A stretch of DNA of 58,000 nt from Cryptomeria japonica (Eukaryota > Streptophyta > Pinopsida > Cupressales > Cupressaceae). The stretch's first letter is position 1, and each line of letters begins with the position of its first letter. The stretch covers positions 123,625,640 through 123,683,639 of the forward strand of contig NC_081410.1 in NCBI RefSeq assembly GCF_030272615.1, given 5' to 3'. Under the pieces are notes generated by a model that was given only the letters and a program-made list of their open reading frames with translations, was not told where the DNA came from and ran no database searches. This document shows positions 10,689-21,282 of this stretch, in pieces. A program made the translations under genes and the position numbers.

Positions 10689-11540
10689 TGTTGGGACTAT
10701 GGTGCCGGTCACCCTGGTCCTCCAAACTTTTCACACTCTAAAGAGGGGTTGATTTTTCATTGTAAATAATGTTTATTATGAAGATCGTAGCTCTGTACCT
10801 ATTTCCTACACACAAAAAGAAGGGAAAATAGGTTGAGAATAGGGGTTTTCCTAAGTCAAACCATGGTTTAGTAATTAATCTTGAATGGAATATTATAAAT
10901 AATGAAATAAATAATGGAAAGATATACCTCAGATCTACAATTGTTGATGATGATGCTTTGTTTCTTGAATGTAATCACATATATCGTATGAAATAGCATG
11001 GACATGATGAAACCCTAATCACACACGCATGCTTGCATATGAATGATGCAATGTTGCTCCACAATGGATGAATGAAGAATATGTGGCCTTGAAGACCTTT
11101 AGAAGTGCTTGATGATGAATGCCTCAATGCTTGAATGATGGATTTCTTGAATATGAATTGGATAGATGCCTTATATTATCCTTTTATTATTGAAATGAGA
11201 AAGGTGGACCTCCTTTTATACTTTCACATCCAAAAATATCTTAATTTTATGACATAAGCCGACATGGAGATCACATTCCCACCAACTCATTATGACCGTT
11301 AGGGGTTCCAAATTAAGGCCTCAATTAGGAGGACCAAGGCACCACACCCTACTCCTATTGAGGACCATTCCACCATGCCCTAGTCCTACCCTATTTAAGG
11401 ACTAGAACCAAGGGTCCATGTGATGTGCAAATAGGAAATGGGGATAGATTTGAATGGTATGAGAAAAATTAGGTCCTAGTTTAGCTTTCGGACATGAATT
11501 CTATGATGAGGGCCCAAATGTGGACCAAATTGTAAGGGAG
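10689..11540 (-). repeat. LTR (5') of the gypsy-like element, copy A; outer end uncertain
   Basis: TGTTGGGACTATGG at 10689 marks the inner end (minus strand ...CCATAGTCCCAACA). On the minus strand a TATA box GTATAAAAGGA lies at 11211-11221, and downstream sequence towards 10689 would be R/U5. The matching 3' LTR is not in the window, and copy B is truncated before its LTR. The outer end lies somewhere around 11500-11550, where the plus-strand copia gag begins. Confidence 0.6.
11213..11221 (-). promoter_or_regulatory. TATA box of the gypsy-like LTR
   Basis: Minus-strand TATAAAAGGAGG, a near-consensus plant TATA box, lies about 530 bases upstream of the LTR inner end in the direction of transcription. 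It agrees with the element being read on the minus strand. Confidence 0.5.
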
Positions 11541-11548
11541 TACAATTT

Positions 11549-12115
11549 AGGATGATGTAGATACAATCCAAGATTATATCATGAAATAAAATGAACTAAG
11601 AGAAAAGCTTAAGAATTGTGGCATTGAAAAGAAGGGTGCTCAATTAATTTACAATTTGTTAGACAAGCTTCCATCAAAATATGCAACCTTTGATTCTAGC
11701 TTTCACACCCATTGGTTGACTCAAGGTGCCTCATTCACTCCATCGCTTGATGCATTCATGAATATGTTGATACTTGAGCAAACAAAATTGATCAAGATGG
11801 GGATTCTAAAGTCTTCAAAGTCCCAAGCTTTGGTAACTAATAAATCGAAGAAAATGCAAAAACCAAAAGTAGTCTAAGCCAAAGCCACAAAAAGATAGAG
11901 CACAATCATCTTCTCCACAACAAGGCAATTCTACATCCTCACCTAAGGGGAAATCATATAAGGAGAAGCTTTTTTGTGCATATTGCAAGAAGTTGGGATG
12001 TGATGAACACCATTGTTACAAGAAGGATATTGATGAATTGAAACATCTTCTTGAGAAGAATAGAAACAATTTTCCTTCTATAATGTCTACTTCAGCTTCT
12101 TCCAAAGAAAAGTAA
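11549..12115 (+). pseudogene. copia gag remnant (plus strand)
   Basis: The frame around 11556-11877 reads IQDYIMK, stop, NELREKLKNCGIEKKGAQL and LLDKLPSKYATFDSSFHT. This is the UBN2-type gag core of plant copia elements. After a stop at 11875 the sequence continues in another frame with a basic Ser/Gln/Lys linker. A zinc-knuckle region, CAYCKKLGCDEHHCYKK (about 11976-12026), follows, in which the usual Gly-His is Gly-Cys. The C-terminal part LKHLLEKNRNNFPSIM follows. The 5' end merges with the gypsy-like LTR, so the 5' LTR and gag start are missing. Confidence 0.8.
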
Positions 12116-12179
12116 TTTGATAAATGAAAGGAGCACACTTTCAAGACATGTAAAGGACAAGCTCTTTGTGCTACTACAA

Positions 12180-12400
12180 TTCATGATTTAAAGAGATGGC
12201 TTATAGATTTAGGAGCTTCTCATTATATGGCATATTTGAAGTCTATGTTCTCTTTATTTCAGCCTTGTAACATGCCACTAATTTTGATGGGAAATCATGC
12301 ATATATGAATGTGATTGAGAATGGATATATTTCTATTGGGGATAACTAATCCAATGATATGTTGTGTGTACCTCACTTGACAAACAATGTTATTTTCATC
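12180..12400 (+). pseudogene. copia protease remnant (plus strand)
   Basis: RWLIDLGASHYMAYLKSMFSLF at about 12195-12260 matches the copia protease active-site region. The canonical DSGASHHM has become DLGASHYM, so the catalytic Ser position is Leu. The following residues NHAYMNVIENGYISIGDN fit the second half of the protease, before a stop. No integrase zinc motif follows. Confidence 0.75.
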
Positions 12401-12487
12401 TATTAAATTACTCATGGGGCAACAAGGAAAACTATAGAGTTACACCTAATTCAGTTATCATTAGATACTTGGAGAGTAGAGCTATCA

Positions 12488-13300
12488 TTGCTACTGGGGT
12501 GTTGCATAATGCATCTCAATTGTACTCCTTTTGAGATTTTGGTCGTATTGATGAGTTTGATTTTTCACATGATGATCACACTTCTTGTGTGGATTCCAAT
12601 TTTTAAGGAGAATTTTGGGTACATGAACTTGGGTGTTCTCACATGTGATCCAATTATTTGTCCTTTCATTTCATCTCTTCCTATTGATATCACATCTACA
12701 GTTGCACCTGATGATGCAAATGTTGCTACAGTTTTGGATTCTTATGATTCGGTGTAGTAGGATATACCTTGTCTTCAAGATTTAGTTCCTTGGGATTACT
12801 ACTTGATAGACATTGTAGGTTTGTTTGTGGAGTCCTCCATTGAAAATTTGGGAGACATCATTGATGATATTCATCTTCTCGTTGATGGAGATTATCCTTC
12901 ATTAGTTATTTTGAGGGAACACTCTAACCCTCTTGTTCATTCTTTACATGATCATTCTTTTGAGGTTAACATGATTGTGGATACTTGTGTACAACATTTG
13001 GAGGAGGTCTCTTTATCCTTAGAGGAGACACTTGATTCTTTGGATCATGCTCTACATTCACCTTCACTAATTCTTGTATTGTCTTTTTCATCAATGTGGC
13101 CTAGTACACTTGATTTGGAGGGGGCACCTTTTAGCATCAACATGCGGACACTTAAGCATTTTTTAGAGACTCAATATATCTTGAGTTTTTTCCTACATCT
13201 TCCCTTGATGATTGGGGAGAATTTGTGGATACACCTTTGGTTTTGTTTCTTACTAAGGGGAGGAACATTGTTTGATGATTATGGAGTAGCTTCTTAATTC
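12488..13300 (+). pseudogene. Unidentified ORF region of the plus-strand copia remnant
   Basis: Open stretches at 12488-12757 and 12803-13297 follow the protease where integrase and RT would be expected. The second (164 residues) begins MIDIVGLFVESSIENLGDII and is rich in Asp, Leu, His and Ser, with SLSLEETLDSLDHALHSPSL in the middle. I see no HHCC, DDE, YxDD or RNase H motif in any frame between 12400 and 13620. The region ends at the polypurine tract and 3' LTR, so it is an internal part of the element. It may be a leftover non-autonomous cargo or random sequence. I do not recognise it. Confidence 0.35.
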
Positions 13301-13619
13301 AGTTTTGAGCTTCTACCATTGGTGCAGATTCTACATTAAGGGAGGGCTACTTGGTCTCTCTTCTTCTCTCTTATGGAGGGAATTTTTTCCTCACATGGGG
13401 TTTTGTCGTTCTCATTCTTCTTTGAGAATTCTTTTGTATTTTCATCTCTCTTTTGGGAGGGGGAGTCTTTTCCCACGTGGTTTTCTCCCTTTCTCTATTT
13501 GTGAGAGATTGCATTACTTTGATTGCATTTGCATCTGTACATGGGTACCTAGCATGGCCTCATAACCAAGACCCATTTTGCATTGTTAGCTTGAGTCTAC
13601 ATTCCCCTCAGTTGCTCTT

Positions 13620-13628
13620 AAGGGGGAG
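13620..13628 (+). promoter_or_regulatory. Polypurine tract of the plus-strand copia remnant
   Basis: AAGGGGGAG directly before TGTTGGTGTAAATTATG. The tract and the TGTTGG start are typical of copia 3' LTR boundaries and give the direction as plus. Confidence 0.8.
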
Positions 13629-14014
13629 TGTTGGTGTAAATTATGTCTCATAATTACACTTAACTTAAGTTGACTTAGGGTAATGCATTTCATAGTAGTT
13701 TGGATATGAGACACTTAGGGAAGTGTGCACATAGGCAAGTTGCTTGTAGGAGAAATTTCACCTTTTGTGCTCTTATCTTTTTATTACATTCCACCTTTGG
13801 TGGGTGATATTTTATTATTTCTCCTACCCCTCACCTACCCTTGTTTCTCATTGGGCATATATCACATGATTGTGTACTCACATATCAATATGGCCTTGCC
13901 TTAATAAACATGCTTATCTTCATTGTATTGGTTAATCCAGTTGATCTTTTTTGTATCTTGACGAGAATATAGTTTGTTTTATCAATATTTTTCTCTCGCG
14001 TATTGTGTTATTCA
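13629..14014 (+). repeat. 3' LTR of the plus-strand copia remnant
   Basis: Begins TGTTGGTGTAAATTATGTC after the polypurine tract and probably ends at ...GTGTTATTCA (14014), giving 386 bases. The right end is chosen on the terminal CA only, because the partner LTR is missing. A pyrimidine-rich stretch (ATTTCTCCTACCCCTCACC) and CTCGCGTATTG near the end are typical of short copia LTRs. Confidence 0.65.
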
Positions 14015-14774
14015 TTGGGCTCTAGATCTTGGTTTTTTTTGAGAAATTCTTAAAATGAGATTATATTTAGTTCAAAGAAAATTGAGCCTTATGGATAAAA
14101 ATATACCATTAAGGCTAGAGTGTGATAGTGCAACTTCATCTCAAGTCTTCATACTCTTCACTTTGAGTTGTAAGAGACCATGAAGTTATCCAATTCTAGA
14201 TTCTACATTTTATCTCTTAGTTGCAATGTTCCAACATTCAAAGTCAACATTTTGTTATTGTTACTATTCTATTTAATTGCTATTTTGTTGTATTTTTCTA
14301 CTTTAATTCAATGCAAAATAAACATTTTTTTTATTTCAAAGTAAACACCTAATTTTGTCTTTTCAACACGCTTATTTACATTCTCAACTAGCTCATCTAA
14401 GTTGATTTATCATACTCAATGGTTTAATTTATCTAGGATTTAAATCTTATTTAATTTTACTACCCCTTAGATGTATCTATAAAGACTATTTATTTTTTCT
14501 ATTTAGAAGACATATATAGAAGACATAAAGAGATGAAGTCTCAAAATTCCTATATTAAATTTTTTTAATATAGATTAGGCATCTCAAAGTAATATATCTC
14601 AAATTTTATATATAAGATTTTAAAAATGTATTTAAGTTTTACATGTTTGATGACTAAAGTAAGAAGAATTCAATCTAAAGCTAGGACCAAGTTAAATATA
14701 GAATATGTAGTTACAATAAAAATATTAATGTAAATGTGTGTGTGTGTGTCTCTAGATTCTCAAGGTCCAACATG
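14015..14774. other. AT-rich, no gene seen
   Basis: About 760 bases of AT-rich sequence with stops in all frames and a short (TG)8 run near 14735. Nothing recognisable. Confidence 0.5.
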
Positions 14775-14779
14775 GTATC

Positions 14780-15919
14780 AGTTGCAATCAAGGAACACTG
14801 AGAGGGGGGGTGAATCAGTGTTCTATTGGTTAACAAATTTTTTAATTAAACTTTAAACCATCAGAAGCATAAGCATGAAACTAAAATGTAAAAACACAAA
14901 ACAACCAACCACAAAATTATAAAACCAAGATTTTTATATGGAAACCCAAATGGGAAAACCATGGTGGGATTTGAACCCACAATATTATTCCACTATGGCC
15001 ATTAGCAAAACAATATTACAAAAGGGGAATATAATTGCACTCAAGCACAGTGCCTAGAGCTCACTGCTCAATACAAAAATAGTGCTACAACCCCGGAGGA
15101 AGGCACGCTTACTTACAACTATTTACAAAAGATTACAATAAGAGATGAATTGGTAAATAGCATCTGAATATACCATGAATTAGTTTTGGTTAAGTGCAAA
15201 TGATCTATTGTCACTAATCTACTTGTCTGCTTTGTTCTGCTCATCGGATCAACTAAGAAAAAAAAATATGCAAATGAAACTGCACTCAAATTCTACAAAA
15301 GGTTTTTCACATCTTCATCATACCCAAAAATCATTAACCAAATCGGTCTTATATATCTGCATACACTAAAATCAATTTCCTTCATGTCGGCTTCATGAGA
15401 CAGAAAAATATGAAACATATAGCTGCAAGTCGGCTTCAATCCTTATCAAAAATTTGCACTAGACCTAAAACACATTATTGCACACTTCCTATAGGTCTTG
15501 CCAATCACCTCTAACACACTACAAATCACCAGAATTAGTTGAGAAAATCTGGATACACACTACATCAATAAATATGAAGAATAACCTTCTTTGTTGTTCT
15601 ACCGGATACTGGATCTTCAGTCACTTGCCAAAATCAATACTAGAGGGTTAATTAGCATGATTATTATCTCCAAATACTTTACCAATCAGTCATGATCACC
15701 GAACACAAAATCTACTTCACCAGAAGCGACATTAAATTCAAGAACTATAAACAGAGTGTTACCGAGTAGATTGATTATAGAAGACATACTCCAGATCACC
15801 AGTTAGCCAAATCTTCATACCAGATCAAGACAACTAACTGAGTTGCCATTAATGACAACTCCTAAAAAGCTGCATGTATTGAGCATCACCAATCTTCAAC
15901 GGAGCATCAAATGCCAACA
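14780..15919 (-). repeat. Solo LTR related to the 7.1 kb copia element
   Basis: 1140 bases. The left end GTTGCAATCAAGG...GAGAGGGGGGGTGAATC parallels the left end of 1090-2361. The middle has CAAGATTTTTATATGGAAACCC and AAAACCATGGTGGGA, and GTGCCTAGAGCTCACTGCTC matches the same place in the LTR pair. The right end is GCCAACA. Flanks are GTATC (14775-14779) and ATATC (15920-15924), a 5-base target duplication with one change. The first base of the terminal TG appears mutated to A. No internal region follows on either side. Direction is taken from the 1090/6931 LTR pair. Confidence 0.75.
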
Positions 15920-15924
15920 ATATC

Positions 15925-16305
15925 AACTAAACTAACTTCTTCAAATATATTTTTTCAGATGTTCTTACTTCAATTATAGAACATGTGAAACTTATATTTA
16001 AATATATTTTCACATTTAAAATTAAATGTCGAATATATAATTATAATGTATAAATTTTAATGTGGCATTATATATGTACATATTCTCAAGTCCAACATGA
16101 AAATAATTAAATTTAGTTGTTGACACCTTTTATTAAATAGTGCGATGTTTTATCAAGAATGAGTTATGTAGTTTTTCAGTCAATCTCATTGATCTATATT
16201 TCATGAATTACAAAAAATCATATCTCATAAACATGAACAAGTCTACTTTAACATTCAAATGAATGGCCTCCTTGTTGAACACATCATAGGACTGAGACAG
16301 TCCAG
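15925..16305. other. AT-rich spacer, no gene seen
   Basis: About 380 bases of AT-rich sequence between the solo LTR and a further LTR fragment. No open frame or repeat of note. Confidence 0.5.
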
Positions 16306-16309
16306 ACCT

Positions 16310-16500
16310 CAAAAGTAGTTAATTATTTATCTTCAAACTTTAAACCATAACTATATAATCACAATAGTGATAAATTATGAAAATATAAAGCACAACAAAC
16401 ACATGAACACTAGATTTACATGGAAAACCCAAGTAGAAAAAAACTACGGTGACAATCAAATGTACAATATGAATATAATTTGTTACAATATTGCCTCCAA
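16310..16500 (-). repeat. Diverged fragment of a copia LTR of the same family
   Basis: CTAGATTTACATGGAAAACCC followed by AAAAAAACTACGGTG corresponds to the block GATTTGTACGTGGAAAACCC...AAACCATGGTGGG of the LTRs at 1290 and 7130. No terminal ends are visible, so only a middle fragment remains. Confidence 0.5.
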
Positions 16501-16554
16501 GGATAACTTTAAGAAATCACCCCCTCAGGCAAAAGTGTAAAATCTTGGTGAATT

Positions 16555-16900
16555 AGACATTATTTTTGGGGGGGAATTTTCATATTGATGGCGAAATATT
16601 TTTTCAAAATAGGAAAAAAAATTATTTTGTACTAGCAATTCTTTTCTAGGGTACGAAAATTCCATAAAATTTTGGCGAATAATACCTTCTGTGGGGAAAA
16701 TATATATTGTAGGAGCCGAATATTTTTCATTTAAAGGAACAAATATATAATTGTATGGGTGAAAAATTTTACTCCGAAGGAAAAATTATTTAAGTGTATT
16801 GGCGATTTTTATCCACCGCTTGAAAATTATTTAATTTGTTTGGGTAATATTTTGTTATTTATGGAAAAATATATATTTTATTGGTGATTTCATGAATTCA
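16555..16900. repeat. Degenerate ~50-60 base repeat with GGCGAA-type cores
   Basis: Short blocks such as TGGCGAAATATTTT (16589), TTGGCGAATAATACC (16672), GAGCCGAATATTTTTC (16714), GGGTGAAAAATTTT (16758) and TTGGCGATTTTTATCC (16799) recur every 40-85 bases among A/T runs. Units are too diverged to give a single period. No coding content. Confidence 0.4.
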
Positions 16901-16904
16901 TTGT

Positions 16905-17400
16905 CATTAATAAACAAGGCACATCGCATCACATTGAGTCTGGACTCTGCATGATGTATCAATAGCGCGGCCTCTTTGACAGGTGAAGGGTGACACATGC
17001 CTAAAATACATCAATGATTTTAAATCGTTTGATGATCATAGATCAATGGCTAAAGTTTTCTTTCGGCCCAAATTTCTGAAGAGAACGTAGTTCACCAGAA
17101 AGTGTCCGGAATGGAATTGGATACAATAGACACGTATCAAATGTCACGGTCGATAATGTTGGTCATTTAATAAATGTCTAGTCACTAACTGCAATCCACT
17201 ATGTTCCCACGACTTCCAATGTGGTACATGGTATTGGTTTATAGTTGTTTCCAATTTCACACACTAGTGCATTTATGGTAAAGATTTGCAGAGATATATG
17301 CAAGATTTAAAAAAAATTAAAGGAATTAATACGGTTAGAGAATGAATTATTACAATCAAGAGCTTCAGCTATTTACATACGAACTCTACTTCTTTCATCT
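16905..17400. other. Leader-like unique region with one copy of the 20-kb repeat motif
   Basis: Normal-complexity sequence without an open frame. At 17023-17072 it contains CATAGATCAATGGCTAAAG and TCTTTCGGCCCAAATTTCTG, which resemble the motif tandemly repeated at 20.27-20.9 kb. This links the two sides of the ORF pair between them. Confidence 0.4.
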
Positions 17401-17509
17401 TCAATTAGCAGTTGGTAGATAAATCGTCGAAGCTCACAATATTTAAATTTTGCCTTTGGTTTAGGTCTATAGGCTCAAGCTGTTTAATTTGGTATTTTGA
17501 TTTCTCAAG

Positions 17510-18065
17510 ATGGACACTCCTATTGGCTTGAGAAGCATTTTTGCAGAAGACCAGAGGGCCTTTTTGGGCTCCATTAGAGACCCAACCCTCCAATCAGTCT
17601 ATAAGGAGTTTGGGATGTTCACTAATGAGGTTGTGAGGATGGTGTTGGGCAGAGACTTTCTATGTAATGAAAATAGATACCGTGTTAATACGAACGTTAC
17701 GTCTCGGTTATTGGCATCTCTTCTGAACCTCGAAGGAGACAAGGTGGATATGTTGATGTTGTTAAGGAAGGTGTTTAAAGAAGACTTCCTTGGAGATGAC
17801 GTTACTATTGTCGTCTTTGCAGAAGTAGGGGTAGGGATCCCTTGGGAGAATTAATTAACCAAGCTTCTCCTCCCTGACCAAACAGTGTCGATGGCTAGGC
17901 AAGCGTTTCTTTTGAATCTGAATGTGGAGTAGTTGACGCGTCATAGGAAATGGGCATGGATTGGTAGGGACTTTCTCCAAAAATATGTTCCAAACTATAG
18001 CTAGCTTGAAGAATTCTCACATCTTATAATTTCTAAAGAATTCTACATGGAGGGAGGGCGAGATT
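17510..18065 (+). pseudogene. Unidentified ORF remnant 1
   Basis: Starts MDTPIGLRSIFAEDQRAFLG and is open to 17854 (114 residues). Beyond the first stop the same frame continues with LTKLLLPDQTVSMARQAFLL, then another stop and RHRKWAWIGRDFLQKYVP, to about 18060. That gives about 180 residues of plausible protein with several point stops. The composition is balanced (Leu, Val, Asp, Arg), and helices such as TSRLLASLLNLEGDKVDMLM look folded rather than random. I do not recognise a domain. It lies upstream of remnant 2 in the same direction and could be the N-terminal part of the same former gene or element. The base composition (about 45% GC) is higher than its surroundings, as expected for real coding sequence. 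Confidence 0.45.
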
Positions 18066-18069
18066 CTTA

Positions 18070-18950
18070 GGGTAAACCATGAATGTGTCCACTACCTATG
18101 CCCTAGCCCCAACCCCCTAGTAGTTTTTTTTTTGGGGCTATTTCCTCATAATCTCACAGGCTCACTCATTTTGGCTTAAAAATTTTTAACGGACTCAGAC
18201 ATGTAAAAATTGTAAATTTGCGAAACATATAAATTAATGATAATTTTGCAAATTCCAGTTTGTTTCAGTTTGCCTCTTATGGATATAAAAATGCTTTCTA
18301 TTTCATTTTATTATTTTTTGTTGTCATCATGCCATGGCAGGATACTTAGCATAATCATTATGTTTTGAAATAGCTTAAATAGTTATTAATTTGTGTGGAT
18401 ATAAGATTTAATTTTCACCATAAAAAAATAGCAGGTCTATTCTAATTTCTTCTCTAAAGTTAAACAACAAACTCAGTGTCACTTCTAAGATGACCTTTTC
18501 TAAAAGATATTTGAAGTGTTTGACAAAGAAGTATTTGAAAAAGCATAATGTCAGGGATTGGTTGCAAGTGATAGCATCCAATAAGGATTGCAATGTCTAT
18601 GAGCTACGATATTTCAATATTTTGTTAAACAATGGAAATAAATTTAATATTGTGATCTTTTTATGTAATGTTTCTTCGTCTATATTTAATATATATAAAA
18701 AATCCAGTTCGTTCCAGTAATTATTTGTAAATTTATTATCCTTGATTATAATTTTATAAATATATAAAAAAATATTTTTATCTCACAAAAAACAAGTGAA
18801 TTAAAAGTCCAACTTACTTCTTGTAATTTTTTCTGCATAATTTCAATATAAAAAAAGTCCAACTAACTTCATACATGTACATTGAACACCAACATGAAAA
18901 AATTAACAAAGGCTATGGCCAATGGGATGATGAAGCGTCAGGTGATGTGG
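18070..18950. other. AT-rich region between the two unidentified ORF remnants
   Basis: Around 880 bases of AT-rich sequence. Two short frames overlap on opposite strands (about 18408-18720) but show no protein-like pattern. It may be an inserted piece or intron-like spacer; nothing diagnostic was seen. Confidence 0.4.
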
Positions 18951-19299
18951 TGTTTGGGTGGCAAAAATCTTATGTATAATGGGACTCACGAGAACTGACA
19001 ATAGATATGCAGTGATATTGCCTTATGGGCCTATGGTATGCACATCATTGTCATGAAAGTGAATGGTTAACATTTAGCCTTTATGCGGCTTTAATGTCGA
19101 CTTGTGCGTATGAATTATGCGGTTGAAGTAGTGCATGCGGAGGAATGATGGAAGAGTTTGTGATTAATGCCGACGGCCACCGTCGTTGGATGTCAAAAAT
19201 TAGAATTGAGTGAGAGGTGTTTAAATCTTGGGTAGATTGGAAGTCTTAGTATCATATTGTCTGCATTTGCAACATTTTCCATTATCTTGGGTTTTTCAA

Positions 19300-19909
19300 G
19301 CAACATGGAAGCCAATTTCTCCTTCCATATTGATAAGAAATTAGTCCCATTTCTCAAAAGATTTACGAACAGGAGGCTAAAAGGTTTGTTCTTGTTAAGG
19401 ATGAGCGATTGTACGAGAGTGTGAAAATGCTATTGGGAGGGGAAATTGTCTATGTAGGTCATCCCTATAGGACAAACATGAAGGCATATTCATTGATTGC
19501 CGCTTGGGGTTTCCAATTTGAGGTCGAGCTGGACAGCGTAAAAAATGCCTTGAGAGTTTTAATTGATGGGCACTACCCTTTAAATCTGGATAGTGTGTGT
19601 GCTCGTGTGGTCCTAAAGGTGGGCATTGTTCCTAAGGCAAGGGTGGCTGGTCTGGTGGTGCCGCTACAACTTATTCAATGGGTTGATGATGATTTGAAGG
19701 CAGGATGCAAAGCTCTTGCTTGGCGTGGGTGGAAGGCCTTCAAATTGTTTGAAAGGTTGATACAATGTGATGAGATTTTAATGGTCCTTCATGTAGTGGC
19801 ACATGTAGAGGTGGGTCAAGAGTTGCGATCAAGACCCAAGACTACCCAAGCAATGAAGCGGCTCTCAGAATTCTATTATGACCCAGAGTACAGGTCGTTT
19901 CTAGGTTAA
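19300..19909 (+). pseudogene. Unidentified ORF remnant 2
   Basis: The open frame 19409-19909 gives 166 residues beginning MYESVKMLLGGEIVYVGHPYRTN. Upstream, the same frame reads IYEQEAKRFVLVKDERL from about 19355, after two stops, so the true start is further left. Recognisable features are a hydrophobic stretch VLKVGIVPKARVAGLVVPLQ and a DDDLKAGCKALAWRGWKAF segment. The C-terminal part is charged (QELRSRPKTTQAMKRLSEFY). No known domain came to mind. The stop at 19907 is followed by a T-rich 3' region and an A-run at 20177-20186, which looks like the 3' end of a reverse-transcribed message or a LINE-type tail. Whether it is a host gene relic or a mobile-element gene is open. Confidence 0.5.
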
Positions 19910-20186
19910 TCTATTTGTATCTTTTTGTTTCATGTTTGTTTTTTCCAAGGCCCAACTTTGTATGTATGGGGGGGTGTCTACTACAAATTTTGGTATGCCG
20001 AATTAGAATTTTGGGGTTTTTGCATTTAGTAGGGTTTTAATTTTTGTTGGGAATGGTGGTTTTGGCCCTTGGGGGTGTTTTTTGCATTGGCAAAACTCTG
20101 GTGGTTTTACTATACCACCTATACTTGCATATTTGTAATATTTATTTCCAAGTAATGCAATACAAAAATTATCAATAAAAAAAAAA
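19910..20186 (+). other. 3'-UTR-like tail ending in poly(A)
   Basis: A G/T-rich stretch downstream of ORF remnant 2 that ends AATGCAATACAAAAATTATC followed by AATAAAAAAAAAA. In plants this layout is typical of LINE 3' ends and processed pseudogenes. No target duplication was found, because the 5' end is not defined. Confidence 0.4.
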
Positions 20187-20254
20187 TGAAATATCATGCA
20201 AGTTTTGACATTACATATTTAAATTGTATATTAAATTCATTATAAAGTTATATA

Positions 20255-20920
20255 TTGTTGTCCATTGGATGAGCACAGATCAATGATGTGAGGTGTATTT
20301 TGGGTCGAATGTCGGAATGATAAACATTTTTTGCAAACTTCTAACAGAAGACTTCCATAAATAATAAACATTAAATTAAGTATAGTTAAATTCTAAATTT
20401 GCAATTGTATAATATATACTGAATAAAATCTAATAAGCTCTATTTTGGCATAAGTTAAAAAGTATTAAAAAGTCTTCTAAACCATTCTCAAAAAGTGACT
20501 CATGTTTGTTGATGTGGCCGAAAAATGGCAAAAGTCCTAGGACCCACGACAACTGACAACAGATACCATCGGTTGTTGGATGAGCACAAATCAATGACTT
20601 AGGGTGGATTTTGGCCCGAATGTGGGAAGTAAACACATTTGTGAGAACTTCACCCGAAATTGAACGTTTTACATTTAATTAACTATAATTAAGTCTATAA
20701 AGGTCTATTTCGGGAGAAAGTTGAAAAGGATTAAAAAGACTTCAAAAAGAGTCTGGAAAAGTGACTCGAGTCTAGTGACGTGCCCGAAAAATGGCAAAAG
20801 TCATGGGACCCATGACAACTGACAACAAATACCATCATCTGTTGGATGAACACAGATCAATGGCTTGGGGTGGATTTCGGCCTGAATGTGGGAAGTAAGC
20901 AATGAATGTTTTGTCCTTCG
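20255..20920. repeat. ~265-310 base tandem repeat, about 2.5 units
   Basis: GATGAGCACAGATCAATGA at 20268, GATGAGCACAAATCAATGA at 20579 and GATGAACACAGATCAATGG at 20847 mark successive units. Each is followed by a GGTGGATTTTGGCC-like block and GAATGTGGGAAGTAA. Units 2 and 3 also share GACAACTGACAACA and CCGAAAAATGGCAAAAGTC upstream. A further relic of the unit (GACTCACGAGAACTGACAAT) lies at 18982, and another at about 17025. No coding frame. Confidence 0.8.
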
Positions 20921-21282
20921 AAGGCAAATAGATATTAATAATAATTTATAAAATTACAACAGGATTCTAGAAAGTTTGCCCTTTAGGTATTACTTTCTTA
21001 CTTTTCAGTGTTTTCAAAATAAGTGACTCATATATTATAATCGTATTTCATTTCATGGACAAACTAGTAAATCAAGGGAGATTTAGAAACGACTACTAGA
21101 TTGAGGGATGCAAGTTGTAATAGAGTGTGTCTGCACCAATCTAGTGAAATAGAAATTTTAGGTAAAATCTAGAACACCTACATCCCGCATTTTTTACTTT
21201 TTTTAATCTCATGGTTCAATTTGAGGGTTAGTATTTTCAGGCTTGTATCTAGCACTATTTTGAATTATTAACAATAATAACG
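20921..21282. other. Spacer upstream of the G-patch ORF
   Basis: AT-rich, about 360 bases. No clear TATA box or repeat found. It directly precedes the ATG at 21283. Confidence 0.4.
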
